A DNA stretch of 64,000 bases from the NCBI RefSeq assembly GCF_018613415.1, contig NZ_JAGGQG010000025.1:1-64000 (forward strand), written 5' to 3'. The translations under genes and the position numbers were made by a program. A model generated the notes under the pieces. The model was not told the DNA's origin. It saw only the letters and a program-made list of their open reading frames with translations, and did no database searches. Shown here in pieces: positions 8,246-17,321 of the stretch (its first letter is position 1; each line of letters starts with the position of its first letter). The DNA comes from Bacillus sp. ISL-18 (GTDB lineage Bacteria; Bacillota; Bacilli; Bacillales; Cytobacillaceae).

Positions 8246-9293
8246 TGCTCTTCTTATCCTTTCAACCTTTCTTGCGGGTTGTGTCCAAAAGGAAATCGTT
8301 GATGATGTGAATCTAGAGACTGGAGCTGCCTATGATTATATAGGCGGAAAAATTCACGGGACGGCATTAGTTCCTATCTATTTATCGAATAAATCAGTTA
8401 GTAACAAAACCTTTTCATCTTCCTCAAATTTAAGCCGGGATTTTTTAAGAGATGTACAACGTCAATCTTCTGATCCACTTGTAGCAGGGAGCCTTAAAGT
8501 GGTCCTTTTTGGTGAACGGCTTGCAAAAGAAAAGGGAATTTTGGACTTAATTGACTCCTTTCAACGTGACCCAAGCATAGGGGCAAGATTGTACTTAGCT
8601 GTAACAGAGGGAGATTCAAAGTCTGTGATGAATGGAAACTATGGAGAAAGAGGCAATGCAATTTATCTATCCCATCTTATCCGCCATAATATGCAATCAA
8701 AAGACGTGCCCAAAACAGACCTTCAGCGTTTTTTATTTGATTTTAATCAGAAAGGAAAGACCCCTTATCTTCCCCGCTTAAAAAAGTGGGGAAAGGAGGA
8801 CATTGAAATTAGCGGTCTCAGCTTTTTTCGATACGGGCATGTCGTCGATACCATTCCAGCTGACAAAATGTTTTATTTTAAGCTGCTAGTGGATAAATAC
8901 AGTAGAGGTACGTTAAAGGTGGATCTTGGTAAAGATGCTGCTGCCATTGAAAGTATTCGTTCGAATTACAAAATGAGTCTTTCTTCAAGAAATCCTTACA
9001 AGGTTACGGTCAACATTAATGTAAAGGCCATCTTAAATGAATACTCAGGATTACGGATAACACCCCAGAAACTAAAAAAAATAGAGGGAAAATTAGAAAA
9101 TAATATTGAATCCGAATGTGTAAGGTTAACCAAAAGATTTCAAGCAAAAAACCTTGACCCTGTAGGATTCGGACATTTTATTAAAAGCAAAACAAGACAT
9201 TTCGATTTTAATAAGTGGGAAACAGATTACAAGGATATACAAGTAAGCGTTCATGCAAATGTAACGATTACAGAATCAGGAGTTATTGATTAA
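8232..9293 (+). CDS. GerC-type germinant receptor lipoprotein subunit C
   Basis: The 353-residue protein starts with a lipoprotein signal (lipobox L-A-G-C, Cys at about residue 17) and continues as a Ger(x)C family protein. GerC subunits are lipid-anchored to the outer face of the spore inner membrane and complete the A/B/C receptor. It starts with GTG inside the end of the B gene, after GAGGGTG. It is last in the operon, with a hairpin about 70 bp downstream. Confidence 0.92.
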   Translation: MKVLNALLILSTFLAGCVQKEIVDDVNLETGAAYDYIGGKIHGTALVPIYLSNKSVSNKTFSSSSNLSRDFLRDVQRQSSDPLVAGSLKVVLFGERLAKEKGILDLIDSFQRDPSIGARLYLAVTEGDSKSVMNGNYGERGNAIYLSHLIRHNMQSKDVPKTDLQRFLFDFNQKGKTPYLPRLKKWGKEDIEISGLSFFRYGHVVDTIPADKMFYFKLLVDKYSRGTLKVDLGKDAAAIESIRSNYKMSLSSRNPYKVTVNINVKAILNEYSGLRITPQKLKKIEGKLENNIESECVRLTKRFQAKNLDPVGFGHFIKSKTRHFDFNKWETDYKDIQVSVHANVTITESGVID

Positions 9294-9362
9294 TTTTAGT
9301 TTCTGAAGGGGGCGGCAGCAACGGAAATTGATCCAGCATAAAAAGGTTATCCAAAGCCTCAA

Positions 9363-9398
9363 GAAAAGACTCCAACCATATGGTTAAGAGTCTTTGGA
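9363..9398 (+). terminator. probable terminator of the ger operon
   Basis: AAAGACTC and GAGTCTTT form an 8-bp stem enclosing a second stem (AACCATATGGTT). The following T tract is short, so termination may be weak. Confidence 0.5.
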
Positions 9399-9405
9399 TA
9401 TATCC

Positions 9406-9446
9406 GTACAGATCCTTTTATAAATTAAAGGAAGACCCTGTACAGA
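9406..9446 (-). terminator. inverted repeat after the SagB gene
   Basis: CTGTACAGGGTC faces GATCTGTACGG on the minus strand, with an inner AAAGG/CCTTT pair, directly after the bacteriocin cluster. There is no clear T tract, so it may be a weak terminator or 3' stabilising hairpin. Confidence 0.4.
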
Positions 9447-9462
9447 TGACAACTAGTCTTAC

Positions 9463-11049
9463 CTAGCTAAGCAAACTCCCTTTTAACCAGGCGCGGGGAC
9501 GATAAGGACCAACCGGGACTTGGATTAGACTTGTTTTCTCCTTTGAAGCGATTCCGTAAAGTTCATCAGATTGGTTCGCATTAAATCCTAATAGGGGATG
9601 TCCCCCCATTCCTAATGCACTCGCTACTATAAGCAGTCTTTGCAAGAGGATCCCCGCTTCCATTTGTTGAATGCGGTATCCTCGATATCCCAATTCCTTT
9701 TTAAAGTGATCCTTGTCTCCAACAAGGTGCAGGACTAGAGGAACTTGAAACAGATTAACAGTGGGCATGGTTAACCCATACTGTAAAAGCTCTCGAAAAT
9801 CCCCCTGGGTTATTCTCCGCAGTGCATGAGCACTTTTGTCATAGGCATAAGCACCATTTGGAATTCCCTCCACATTATAAAAACTGCCATACATTGTGAC
9901 ATGATTCTCAGCATGCCCGTATGTGTCATTAAGATCATTCTGATACGATAAGGAAAATGTCTCTTTTAACAAAGTAGATAAGTGCGTTTGGCTGACTTTC
10001 CTCATCATAAAATCCATATCAGGGGAATGCCGCTCCCGGCAAATGGATGCAAAATCGTATGAAAAGTGCTCGGTAAATGGCAGCATGATTGCTTCCATAC
10101 CGAAATCAGATTTTATACGATCATTGTTTCTGATCTTGACGAATGAATTCGTTGTTTCCAACAACGATTCTTCATTCATTATTCTCAGCAACGGATAATC
10201 AAGGACTCTCTTTGATCGATTATAGGTCTCGTGTATCAGCACTGGAACTTCTTGGGTCAATTCTGTATCAGAAATACTATCGTCACTATTATTACTTTTG
10301 AAAACACAATTAATAGACTGATTAGTGGATAATGGGAGAACGGCATATACACTTTCATCCTGTTCAGCCAGCCCAAGTAAATGATTGATCGACCGATCAA
10401 GAAATTGGTAGCATACCCGTGAAGAAAATCCCATCTGATTAGCCACTTCTACTGCTTGCCCTATTAACACACCAGCGTCTAACCCTTGAAGCCGGTAGGA
10501 AAAATTATTATATTTATAGAAGTTTTTCCAAAAAACGGTTGAAACAAAAACCGTGCAGAAACAATCGGACAGATCACAGCTATTTCCTAGACTTCTGGAT
10601 AAGTAAAAATCGTGATTTCCTTCTCGCAACAGAAGGAGGCGGTGATGTGCCACATCGTAATGGTAAATTCCCACTGGTACGTCTTCAAGCTTTATATACA
10701 CGTATAATTCATTGGGGTACAGTGCCCCTCCAGAGGGAACAAACCTTCGTACTAACTGGGCATAACTTACAGCCGCTTTTTCATCAGTGTCCTCGATGAA
10801 GGCGGTTTGAGCGTAGTGAGTAAGTCCATATACATACCATAAGAAATGGCCAAGTTCCTCAAGTGCAGGTTTTGCATCAGATTCTCTTCCCTTGAGGGTT
10901 AATGGAACATCTCCAGATAGTGAGATCTCCGGCAGGCCGCGGTAGAGTTTATAGGGAAGTGGTGCATCCTCCCAATCCACTTGCCAATCGGGAGGAGCTG
11001 ACTTATCCGTATCAAAGTGAAGATGATGCAGAAAGGTTTCAAGATCCAC
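9463..11049 (-). CDS. SagB-type azoline dehydrogenase of the thiazole bacteriocin cluster
   Basis: The 528-residue protein contains two nitroreductase-like SagB modules (about 70-250 and 345-525). SagB enzymes are FMN-dependent dehydrogenases that oxidise thiazolines or oxazolines to thiazoles or oxazoles in modified peptides. A segment R-R-F-V-P-S-G-G-A-L-Y-P-N-E-L-Y is the classic SagB signature near residue 90. It is the last gene of a three-gene run after the YcaO gene (21-bp gap), with AGGAGGTG before the ATG. The substrate is probably the Cys-rich precursor at 15144. Confidence 0.9.
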   Translation of the reverse strand: MDLETFLHHLHFDTDKSAPPDWQVDWEDAPLPYKLYRGLPEISLSGDVPLTLKGRESDAKPALEELGHFLWYVYGLTHYAQTAFIEDTDEKAAVSYAQLVRRFVPSGGALYPNELYVYIKLEDVPVGIYHYDVAHHRLLLLREGNHDFYLSRSLGNSCDLSDCFCTVFVSTVFWKNFYKYNNFSYRLQGLDAGVLIGQAVEVANQMGFSSRVCYQFLDRSINHLLGLAEQDESVYAVLPLSTNQSINCVFKSNNSDDSISDTELTQEVPVLIHETYNRSKRVLDYPLLRIMNEESLLETTNSFVKIRNNDRIKSDFGMEAIMLPFTEHFSYDFASICRERHSPDMDFMMRKVSQTHLSTLLKETFSLSYQNDLNDTYGHAENHVTMYGSFYNVEGIPNGAYAYDKSAHALRRITQGDFRELLQYGLTMPTVNLFQVPLVLHLVGDKDHFKKELGYRGYRIQQMEAGILLQRLLIVASALGMGGHPLLGFNANQSDELYGIASKEKTSLIQVPVGPYRPRAWLKGSLLS

Positions 11050-11070
11050 TTTTACACCTCCTATTTTTCA

Positions 11071-13014
11071 TTATGGGAATGGGTGAGGATATGGATTAAG
11101 CTGTTCATACGTTAACGGCTGTTTGGTAAACCCTAGTTTCATCGGCACTTGAAGGACCCTTTCCAGCCCTCGAACACGGGTGAGGTGGTGCCCGAATGTC
11201 ATCGGCAGCATCCCAGGAATCAAGACCTTAACACAGAATAATCCGTTCCGTTTGGTTATGGGAGTGGTTTGGTCCACCACAATGACCTCGAGGTCTAATT
11301 GTCGGAACCGATCAAGAATATTCTGGAGATCATCCTTCAAATCGGTATGCTCAGGAGGCTGTTTGAATTCCTCCGCGAACGTTCGTAATGGACGATTATC
11401 CTGCAATAAAAAGTTCAGCCGTTCCTCCGCTTCCGGCAGACCGTAAAGCAGGCCATGGTCCGCCATATTACGGACCGCAAATGGATCTTTTAGCATCTCC
11501 TCATATTTTTGCCGGTTTTCCTCCAATAGTTTGTCATGCCTAACCATCATTCCAGCCAGCTCGTAAATCGCGCTTTTTACCGCTCTTACAGGATCAGGAT
11601 TAGCCCCTGCCGCGCAAATAAGGTTCACCCCACTTGATCCTCTGTTTTTTGCCACTGCCCAAACACTGGGAATTCCATGTTCCATGGTCGAATTGTAAAA
11701 ATAGACGTCATACCCCTGAACTTCACGGATTCTATCAACCATCAACTCTATTTCTTTATCGTTTGCTGAACGGAGATCAAGAGGCGGGATCGGCAGCTGT
11801 GCATACCACGTTATCAAGAAGGAATCCCTCTCAACGATTTCCATAATGCCGTGGAATATCGCTTCCTCCATACTTCCACCTAATGCGCATCCGTTGGAGG
11901 TTTCATAAACAAACCCCTCCTCATTAAAGCCCAAACTGTAATAAGCGAGTAGCTCCGGAACCAGAATAGGACGTTCTTGTAAAAACGAATAACCCCAGAC
12001 CCAATTCATGGGGGCATCAGGATGAAACGGTTTAAACGGAAATTGCATCTTTGCATATTGTTCCTGAGCATGTAAACCGACTCTAGCCGGATTCAATGCG
12101 AAATCCTTTAAATGGCGGTAACTATCACGAACTTTCTTAGCTTTTCCTTGGGGCTCGATTCCGCAATATCGCTCCAATCCCTCCAAAATGGCCGTTAACT
12201 CACTTATTTCATAAGAATTAGAACGGCCAGCTACCCCCTCGTCAGCCCCAAACAACGGCATGTTAACCAAAACATCAGCAAATGGCAGCCTGAGATCCTC
12301 CATTTTTCCATTCATGATGCCCGTACGTTCATCTAGATAGTCCTCGACCAACACTGTTTTCAATTCATCCATCGAACGGCAGCGATAACCAGTACCATTT
12401 AATTTAGGGCTGGACTCCAACCTAATTTGAGCTAATTCTGGTGTGTCTTCAGGTAACGGACTGCAAATCGGGCACAACGGATCAGGCAAGAAAACGTGAC
12501 TAGAGATTGTTAACGTTCTCAGGTTGGTAATGAACATCCTTCCTTCTAAGGGAGTGGACTCTCCTTGAAGAACCTTCTTCACTTCATTACTGATAAAGTT
12601 TGCCATTTGCGATAGTCCCGTCCTTGAAGCCCATGCATCACGCTGGCCCCCCGCCCCACTAGCTAATCTTCTGTTAATCTCCCACATTTCAAGGCGGTCA
12701 GGGCCGGCTATCAAGCGTCGTTTATCAGCACAGAGAGAACATCCCGGTTTGTCGGGCCGTACTAATGGACCAATGACCCCCTCACCAAATGAAACAAAAC
12801 CTCGAAGCCAAAGGATACCAGAGGACCTAAATCTCTCTTCTGCTTGTTGATGGATGGATGGAGGCCAAGCATCGCTAAGCACTAGGGCTAATTCTGTTTC
12901 TTCGGGAATCTCCTTGAAAAGGGCTTGACGTCTTATGTGATGGCTGGGTGACAATTGCTCCGAGACATAATCCGCTAATAAGCCTTCTCCGGTAATGAGA
13001 ATATGGGCAGTCAT
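11071..13014 (-). CDS. fused E1-like/YcaO cyclodehydratase (SagC-SagD type)
   Basis: The 647-residue fusion has an N-terminal ThiF/E1-like leader-binding domain (about 1-210) with a CxxC pair at C92/C95 and another at C181/C184, probably binding zinc. A YcaO domain follows (about 220-647) with Glu-rich ATP-binding helices around 271-281 and 383-395. The C-terminus ends P-Y-P-H-P-F-P, the proline-rich tail typical of peptide-modifying YcaO enzymes. It would use ATP to cyclise Cys residues to thiazolines. It overlaps the upstream gene stop (ATGA-type), so they are co-translated. Confidence 0.92.
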   Translation of the reverse strand: MTAHILITGEGLLADYVSEQLSPSHHIRRQALFKEIPEETELALVLSDAWPPSIHQQAEERFRSSGILWLRGFVSFGEGVIGPLVRPDKPGCSLCADKRRLIAGPDRLEMWEINRRLASGAGGQRDAWASRTGLSQMANFISNEVKKVLQGESTPLEGRMFITNLRTLTISSHVFLPDPLCPICSPLPEDTPELAQIRLESSPKLNGTGYRCRSMDELKTVLVEDYLDERTGIMNGKMEDLRLPFADVLVNMPLFGADEGVAGRSNSYEISELTAILEGLERYCGIEPQGKAKKVRDSYRHLKDFALNPARVGLHAQEQYAKMQFPFKPFHPDAPMNWVWGYSFLQERPILVPELLAYYSLGFNEEGFVYETSNGCALGGSMEEAIFHGIMEIVERDSFLITWYAQLPIPPLDLRSANDKEIELMVDRIREVQGYDVYFYNSTMEHGIPSVWAVAKNRGSSGVNLICAAGANPDPVRAVKSAIYELAGMMVRHDKLLEENRQKYEEMLKDPFAVRNMADHGLLYGLPEAEERLNFLLQDNRPLRTFAEEFKQPPEHTDLKDDLQNILDRFRQLDLEVIVVDQTTPITKRNGLFCVKVLIPGMLPMTFGHHLTRVRGLERVLQVPMKLGFTKQPLTYEQLNPYPHPFP

Positions 13015-14975
13015 TAGAAATCCCCCTCTCGTACCTGCACACCATATACCCCTGCCAGCTCTTGTTTTAAAAAAGGCTCTATCGCGAGGTCATAGACAAC
13101 TAACTTTTTGCCGTTTCGATTAAGGACCTGTATCGAAGATTGTAAGAGCGCTAATGGTGTCATGTCATCACAAGAGGTGATTTCGAGTTTGCTTTCCTCT
13201 TTTTCTAGATAGATCATCGACTCACCCTCTTGCCTAACGACAGAATATACTCGATTTTGAGCGTCCAATAATGCTTGCTGCAATGTATTTTGTAAGGCCA
13301 ATGTTGTGTTTAGACCTGTCCCTGTGTACCAATAGCCTTTTGATCTTACCGATACAATCGGGAAGCCTAGTACATCTTCTTTTAAACCAATGGTCGGTGC
13401 ACCGTTCAAGGTGATCAGGGCATTTAAATAAAACCTGCATCGTTTATCCTCTATGGCTCCAATTGACACACGAAAAACCTTATTGAGGTGGTTTTCCTGA
13501 CTTTTTTTCAATGTTTCATCTAGATAGGCTTGCAGCCCCCGGCAAACAGCTTCTGCGGTTGTTTCTCCTGCACCGATGCCAAGAAACCCTTCTGGAAGAT
13601 GAACACCCACTTTATCTGTCCGATTAAGGAAGCCAGAACCATAGGAAGTGATCATTTTGGAAACATACATTTCAATGCCCTTTAGACCGGCATTCCTTCT
13701 TGCTTCTTCATGTGTCAGCCCCGAACAGATCATTTCCGGCAGCAGTTTTGCCGGTCCCTCTGACACTGGGTCAACAGCCTGAATATAGCATTGGGATAGA
13801 GGAAGCTGTAACAAATTCCGTTCCTCCCAGGTATGAAAAATACCTATCTCTTTTGAGGTTAAGCGGCTGAAGTATTCCAAAAGCAATTCTTGCTGTTCAT
13901 CCCTGTCTGATTCTTGTTTAAGTTTTAATTCAAGATCTACAACCTGTTCAGGTGTTTGCTTTATAGACATGATCGATGGATGTGGAATGAATGAAAGCCA
14001 GTCTCCTTCCAGCGTTTCATGATTAAGCATGAAAATTTGATTACTTTGATTTGAATCTGCTATCCCTGTAACCCTCTTGAAAAATTCAAACGCAGAGACA
14101 TTGGCCAAAACAGCAGCTGAAGTGGAGGAGAAGGCCAGAGGCTCCCTATTTGCTTGTACGGCAGATTGATGGATTCTGCGCCATGCAGACTCAAAGCATC
14201 CCTCTGATTCTGGATGGGTTAACGGGCCAGAGTATCCAACTCCATCTAAATAGATGGCAGGAAGAAATGCCTTCTTATCTTCTTTGCAAATTTGATTCAG
14301 ATTCCTTAATTCATTTATATCTCCATCCGGAGAGACATACAGAATCCAATCATAGGGCTGCACAGCGTCTTTCCAAACCTTTTTTCCTGCCTCTTTCGGA
14401 TAGGGTACTTCCACCAACTCGATATCGGAATCTATTTTCCTCGCATTCTCCACATGTAAATTAAGGCGCAGACTATTGGTGGGAACTGCTTCTGTGACCA
14501 TAACATTTAATTTGGGCAGCCCCGAATCCATTAATGCAGAAACCAGTGATACTAGGAAGGGTCCAGAGCCCACAGCCAGGACATTTGCCTGACGATACTT
14601 TTGAAAATGGTATGCACCTGATTCGGAGAAATTCTCGATAAATTCAATTTGTGAAGCATACTTTTCTAGGACTCGACGATTTAATTGATGGGGTAGATCC
14701 TTGCTTACATCTCGAACAAAACCATTCTTGTACAACGTTTCTCCGATTTCATATACCCTGTCACGGTACGCTCCCGTTAACCCCTCCGTCAAATCTCCCA
14801 ATGTTTGCTCTCCATTAAACATCGGCAGCAGCTTCTCAATCCATTGATAAATGGTTCTGCCTTCGATTCGGAAGGAACTTACGTTATTTCTAAAATAGAC
14901 ACCCCCTTTTTGATCCGGGAGAAAAAACGTATCCCTTTTGGCCTTCAATCGTGAGGACGAGGTAAGTTTTGTCAT
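13014..14975 (-). CDS. putative thiazole-containing bacteriocin maturation protein (ThiF-like)
   Basis: This 653-residue protein matches, by architecture and context, the family found with heterocycloanthracin precursors in the B. cereus group and relatives. A Rossmann-like segment (V-L-A-V-G-S-G-P-F-L, about 131-140) suggests an E1-like fold, and a second region near the C-terminus resembles a YcaO-associated domain. Its exact role is unresolved; relatives are assumed to help bind or present the precursor. AGGAGGCGC precedes the ATG. It is first of the enzyme genes, 169 bp after the precursor gene and beyond a terminator. Confidence 0.85.
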   Translation of the reverse strand: MTKLTSSSRLKAKRDTFFLPDQKGGVYFRNNVSSFRIEGRTIYQWIEKLLPMFNGEQTLGDLTEGLTGAYRDRVYEIGETLYKNGFVRDVSKDLPHQLNRRVLEKYASQIEFIENFSESGAYHFQKYRQANVLAVGSGPFLVSLVSALMDSGLPKLNVMVTEAVPTNSLRLNLHVENARKIDSDIELVEVPYPKEAGKKVWKDAVQPYDWILYVSPDGDINELRNLNQICKEDKKAFLPAIYLDGVGYSGPLTHPESEGCFESAWRRIHQSAVQANREPLAFSSTSAAVLANVSAFEFFKRVTGIADSNQSNQIFMLNHETLEGDWLSFIPHPSIMSIKQTPEQVVDLELKLKQESDRDEQQELLLEYFSRLTSKEIGIFHTWEERNLLQLPLSQCYIQAVDPVSEGPAKLLPEMICSGLTHEEARRNAGLKGIEMYVSKMITSYGSGFLNRTDKVGVHLPEGFLGIGAGETTAEAVCRGLQAYLDETLKKSQENHLNKVFRVSIGAIEDKRCRFYLNALITLNGAPTIGLKEDVLGFPIVSVRSKGYWYTGTGLNTTLALQNTLQQALLDAQNRVYSVVRQEGESMIYLEKEESKLEITSCDDMTPLALLQSSIQVLNRNGKKLVVYDLAIEPFLKQELAGVYGVQVREGDF

Positions 14976-15058
14976 TCAGCGCCTCCTTATTCCTTGTCGT
15001 TACAACCTATGCACTATCAGTTTATGTACGATTTTTTGTCCAATATGATAACATAGTA

Positions 15059-15100
15059 AAGAAGTGCCCCTGCGACACAAGTCGGAGCAGGAGCACTTTC
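15059..15100 (-). terminator. terminator between bacteriocin precursor and enzyme genes
   Basis: On the minus strand AAGTGCTCCTGC pairs with GCAGGGGCACTT around a 13-base loop, then CTTT. It lies 44 bp after the precursor stop. Read-through would give abundant precursor and less enzyme. Confidence 0.7.
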
Positions 15101-15143
15101 TTTATAAAATAACCTCTTCTTTTGTAATTCCCCATAGGCAAGA

Positions 15144-15407
15144 TTAAATAAAACCAATACCAAAGCCAAAGCAACCAAAGCCAATGCCGACACAACCAAA
15201 GCCGCCGCAGCCGCCGCAGCCGAAACAGCCGCCGCAACCGAAACAGCCGCCGCATCGGAAGCCGCCACATCGGAAGCCACCGCAACGAAAGCCTCCACAG
15301 CGACCCCACATACGCTCATCCTGGAATTGTGGAGCGTATGAAACTAACTCACCCGTTTGATAAGGGTCCATTGCCAACCCTTGCAGCTCATTATGAAAAT
15401 TTTGCAC
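15144..15407 (-). CDS. heterocycloanthracin/sonorensin-type bacteriocin precursor
   Basis: This 87-residue peptide has a leader (about 1-35, containing E-L-Q-G-L and D-P-Y-Q-T-G) and a core of Cys-Gly-Gly-Phe-Arg and Cys-Phe-Gly repeats. The core has 11 Cys, no Ser or Thr, and a Gly/Phe/Ile tail. Such leaders and cores are characteristic of heterocycloanthracins and of sonorensin. The Cys are the expected sites of thiazole formation by the YcaO and SagB enzymes downstream. The GTG at 15407 follows GGAGG by 7 bases. Other open frames here are artefacts of the GC-rich repeat. Confidence 0.9.
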   Translation of the reverse strand: MQNFHNELQGLAMDPYQTGELVSYAPQFQDERMWGRCGGFRCGGFRCGGFRCGGCFGCGGCFGCGGCGGFGCVGIGFGCFGFGIGFI

Positions 15408-15785
15408 TTTTATTCCTCCCCTTTGTATTTAATGACCATGTGCAATAGAAACCTGAAAAGAGAGTAAGATAATTTGTCAATTTTGTGTAAAAGAAATTTT
15501 TGGTACTGATGTACTCTCTTCAACAAAATATGGTTTTTTCTGGGGCGTTGTTACTAATGTAAAAGCCTATTTTACTTTGAAGATCTAAAGGAATGCTGCT
15601 TGTTTGCAGAAGATAAATGAAGAGGACATTATAAAAATACTACTGTGAAAGGTACATTAGTCTAAATCACTGTTTTCTAGTCAAACAAAAAATAGGCAAG
15701 TGTATATCCCTTGGGCACAAAAAAAAGACCTCAACTTAGTGGTTGAAAGTCTTGGAATGTCCGCAGGATTTTAACTCTAAAACTC
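15408..15785. other. gene-free stretch between the MFS gene and the bacteriocin precursor
   Basis: About 380 A/T-rich bases hold the MFS terminator (15719-15757) and presumably the precursor promoter. A TTGACA on the minus strand at 15480-15475 has no convincing -10 box at 17 bp. I found no second precursor peptide or small gene on either strand. Confidence 0.5.
15719..15757 (-). terminator. terminator of the MFS transporter gene
   Basis: On the minus strand AAGACTTTCAAC pairs with GTTGAGGTCTT and is followed by a run of eight T, about 30 bp after the stop codon. Confidence 0.8.
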
Positions 15786-17042
15786 TCAACCCGATGAAGC
15801 ATGCGATTTCATGCGAATATCGTATGTAGAAAAAATCCTGCCGTATAAATAAGCAAAACTGAGTTGTAGACATGAGGCTATGTAAAAGGGCAGGGACAGG
15901 GAGCCCAATCCAAAAAGATAGCCTGTAATATACGGTCCAATTGAGGTGGGCAGCTTCATTGAAAAAAGATTGATACTTGACGCAAAGCCGCTCCGCTGGT
16001 TACGTGTTAAACTCACACTCAGTGCCTGCTGTGCCCCCTGCGTACCTCGATTTAAAGCCGTTCGAAGTATATAAATGACAGAAACGAGTGCATATGATGA
16101 TAGTAGGGGCATCAGAATTAAAAGCAGACTTCCGATAAAACGGATGAAAACAATGGACCGGATTGTCCCATGATTATGAGATAATCTTGCTTGTAAAATG
16201 GAGGTAGCTCCGGTCGTGAAAAATGTAATCGCCAATGTGCTGCCAATTTGAGCAGGGCTTGCCCCAAATTTAGCCGAAAACCAATAGGACATCATTGGCC
16301 CGGTCAGCCCGATGGCAATTCCATTAAGGATGTTAATGGCTGCAAGCTTGTATACCGCTGCATTTTCTTCCTGCAAGATTTTCTTTTCTTCATTCCTCCG
16401 TCCCTCTTTTTTGTCTCCTTGGCAGTTTTCGCCTTCTCCTCCTTGAATGGTTAAAATGATGTAGGCTGTGATCATTGATGCAACGAGAATATAGCAGAAT
16501 AGAAGGCGATTAGGAGATACTCCAGTCTTCAAAAAGGATGCAGCAGCCCCCGCTAGCACTGCTCCCGCCCCCATTCCGAAAAAACTGAGGGCATTATTCA
16601 AACTGTATACTTTGCCTCGTTCTGCTGTTGGGACAAAGGATGCAAGCCAGGCCTGCTCCGCAGGGGCGCTTGGACTGGGTGAACCCGCGTCTGCTTTTCC
16701 AAACCCGGAAAGTGTAATGGCAATAGACAATAAAATAGGGTTAGTGGTTAATACCCCGACCAGTGCACATCCGGCGGTAACTAGTTCAGAAATAAGGACA
16801 AACGGTTTTCGGCCAAGCCTGTCACTATACACACCTATAAAAGGTGCAAGTACAACACCAAGCAATCCTCCTGCAGCAAGCACACTCCCAATCGCTGCCG
16901 TGCTCCATCCCAGTGAATCGAGATATAAAGCCAATTCCACTACCATCATGCCTTGTCCAATACTGCGAACAAAATTTACCAGCATGAGCCGCTTGACCAC
17001 CGGATGAATTTGACCAATTCCTGTAAATTTCACTTTAATCAC
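15786..17042 (-). CDS. MFS transporter, probable efflux
   Basis: The 418-residue protein has about twelve membrane segments and the MFS loop signature G-V-Y-S-D-R-L-G-R-K-P near residue 75. A charged central loop (about 200-225) rich in Glu and Lys separates the halves. It is flanked by terminators on both sides, so it is monocistronic. It lies between the bacteriocin and PQQ modules and could export or give immunity to the bacteriocin, export PQQ, or be unrelated. The start is uncertain: GTG at 17042 or GTG at 17033. Confidence 0.8.
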   Translation of the reverse strand: MIKVKFTGIGQIHPVVKRLMLVNFVRSIGQGMMVVELALYLDSLGWSTAAIGSVLAAGGLLGVVLAPFIGVYSDRLGRKPFVLISELVTAGCALVGVLTTNPILLSIAITLSGFGKADAGSPSPSAPAEQAWLASFVPTAERGKVYSLNNALSFFGMGAGAVLAGAAASFLKTGVSPNRLLFCYILVASMITAYIILTIQGGEGENCQGDKKEGRRNEEKKILQEENAAVYKLAAINILNGIAIGLTGPMMSYWFSAKFGASPAQIGSTLAITFFTTGATSILQARLSHNHGTIRSIVFIRFIGSLLLILMPLLSSYALVSVIYILRTALNRGTQGAQQALSVSLTRNQRSGFASSINLFSMKLPTSIGPYITGYLFGLGSLSLPFYIASCLQLSFAYLYGRIFSTYDIRMKSHASSG

Positions 17043-17262
17043 TACCCTTTCAATTTATAGGTAATTTTTAGGTTACCAGGTTTCTACTTAAAAGGGTGCC
17101 AATTCTCAATTTCATTTATTCATAGGTATAAACAAACAAAGTTAACCATGGAATGACATGTTTACAAGGGATTTATGGTAAATAGAGGGATAAGCTTAGG
17201 TGTGGAGAGGGATTGATTCGATATGGCAGGTAAATGGAAGGGACTTAAAGTTGAACACAGCC

Positions 17263-17310
17263 GAAAAAAAATGGTGCTAAAGGGTATGTACGTGTCCCCT
17301 GCAGCACCAC
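17263..17310 (-). terminator. terminator of the pqq operon
   Basis: On the minus strand TGGTGCT pairs with AGCACCA, with an inner AGGGG/CCCTT pair, followed by eight T. It lies 12 bp after pqqE. Confidence 0.8.
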
Positions 17311-17321
17311 TTTGGCAACGC

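Noticed and set aside
15017..15319. 100- and 95-codon alternative frames overlapping the bacteriocin precursor
   Set aside because: They are Ala/Val or Arg/Leu repeats read out of frame from the Cys-Gly-Gly repeat DNA. The 15407-15144 frame has the leader, the Cys core and the binding site.
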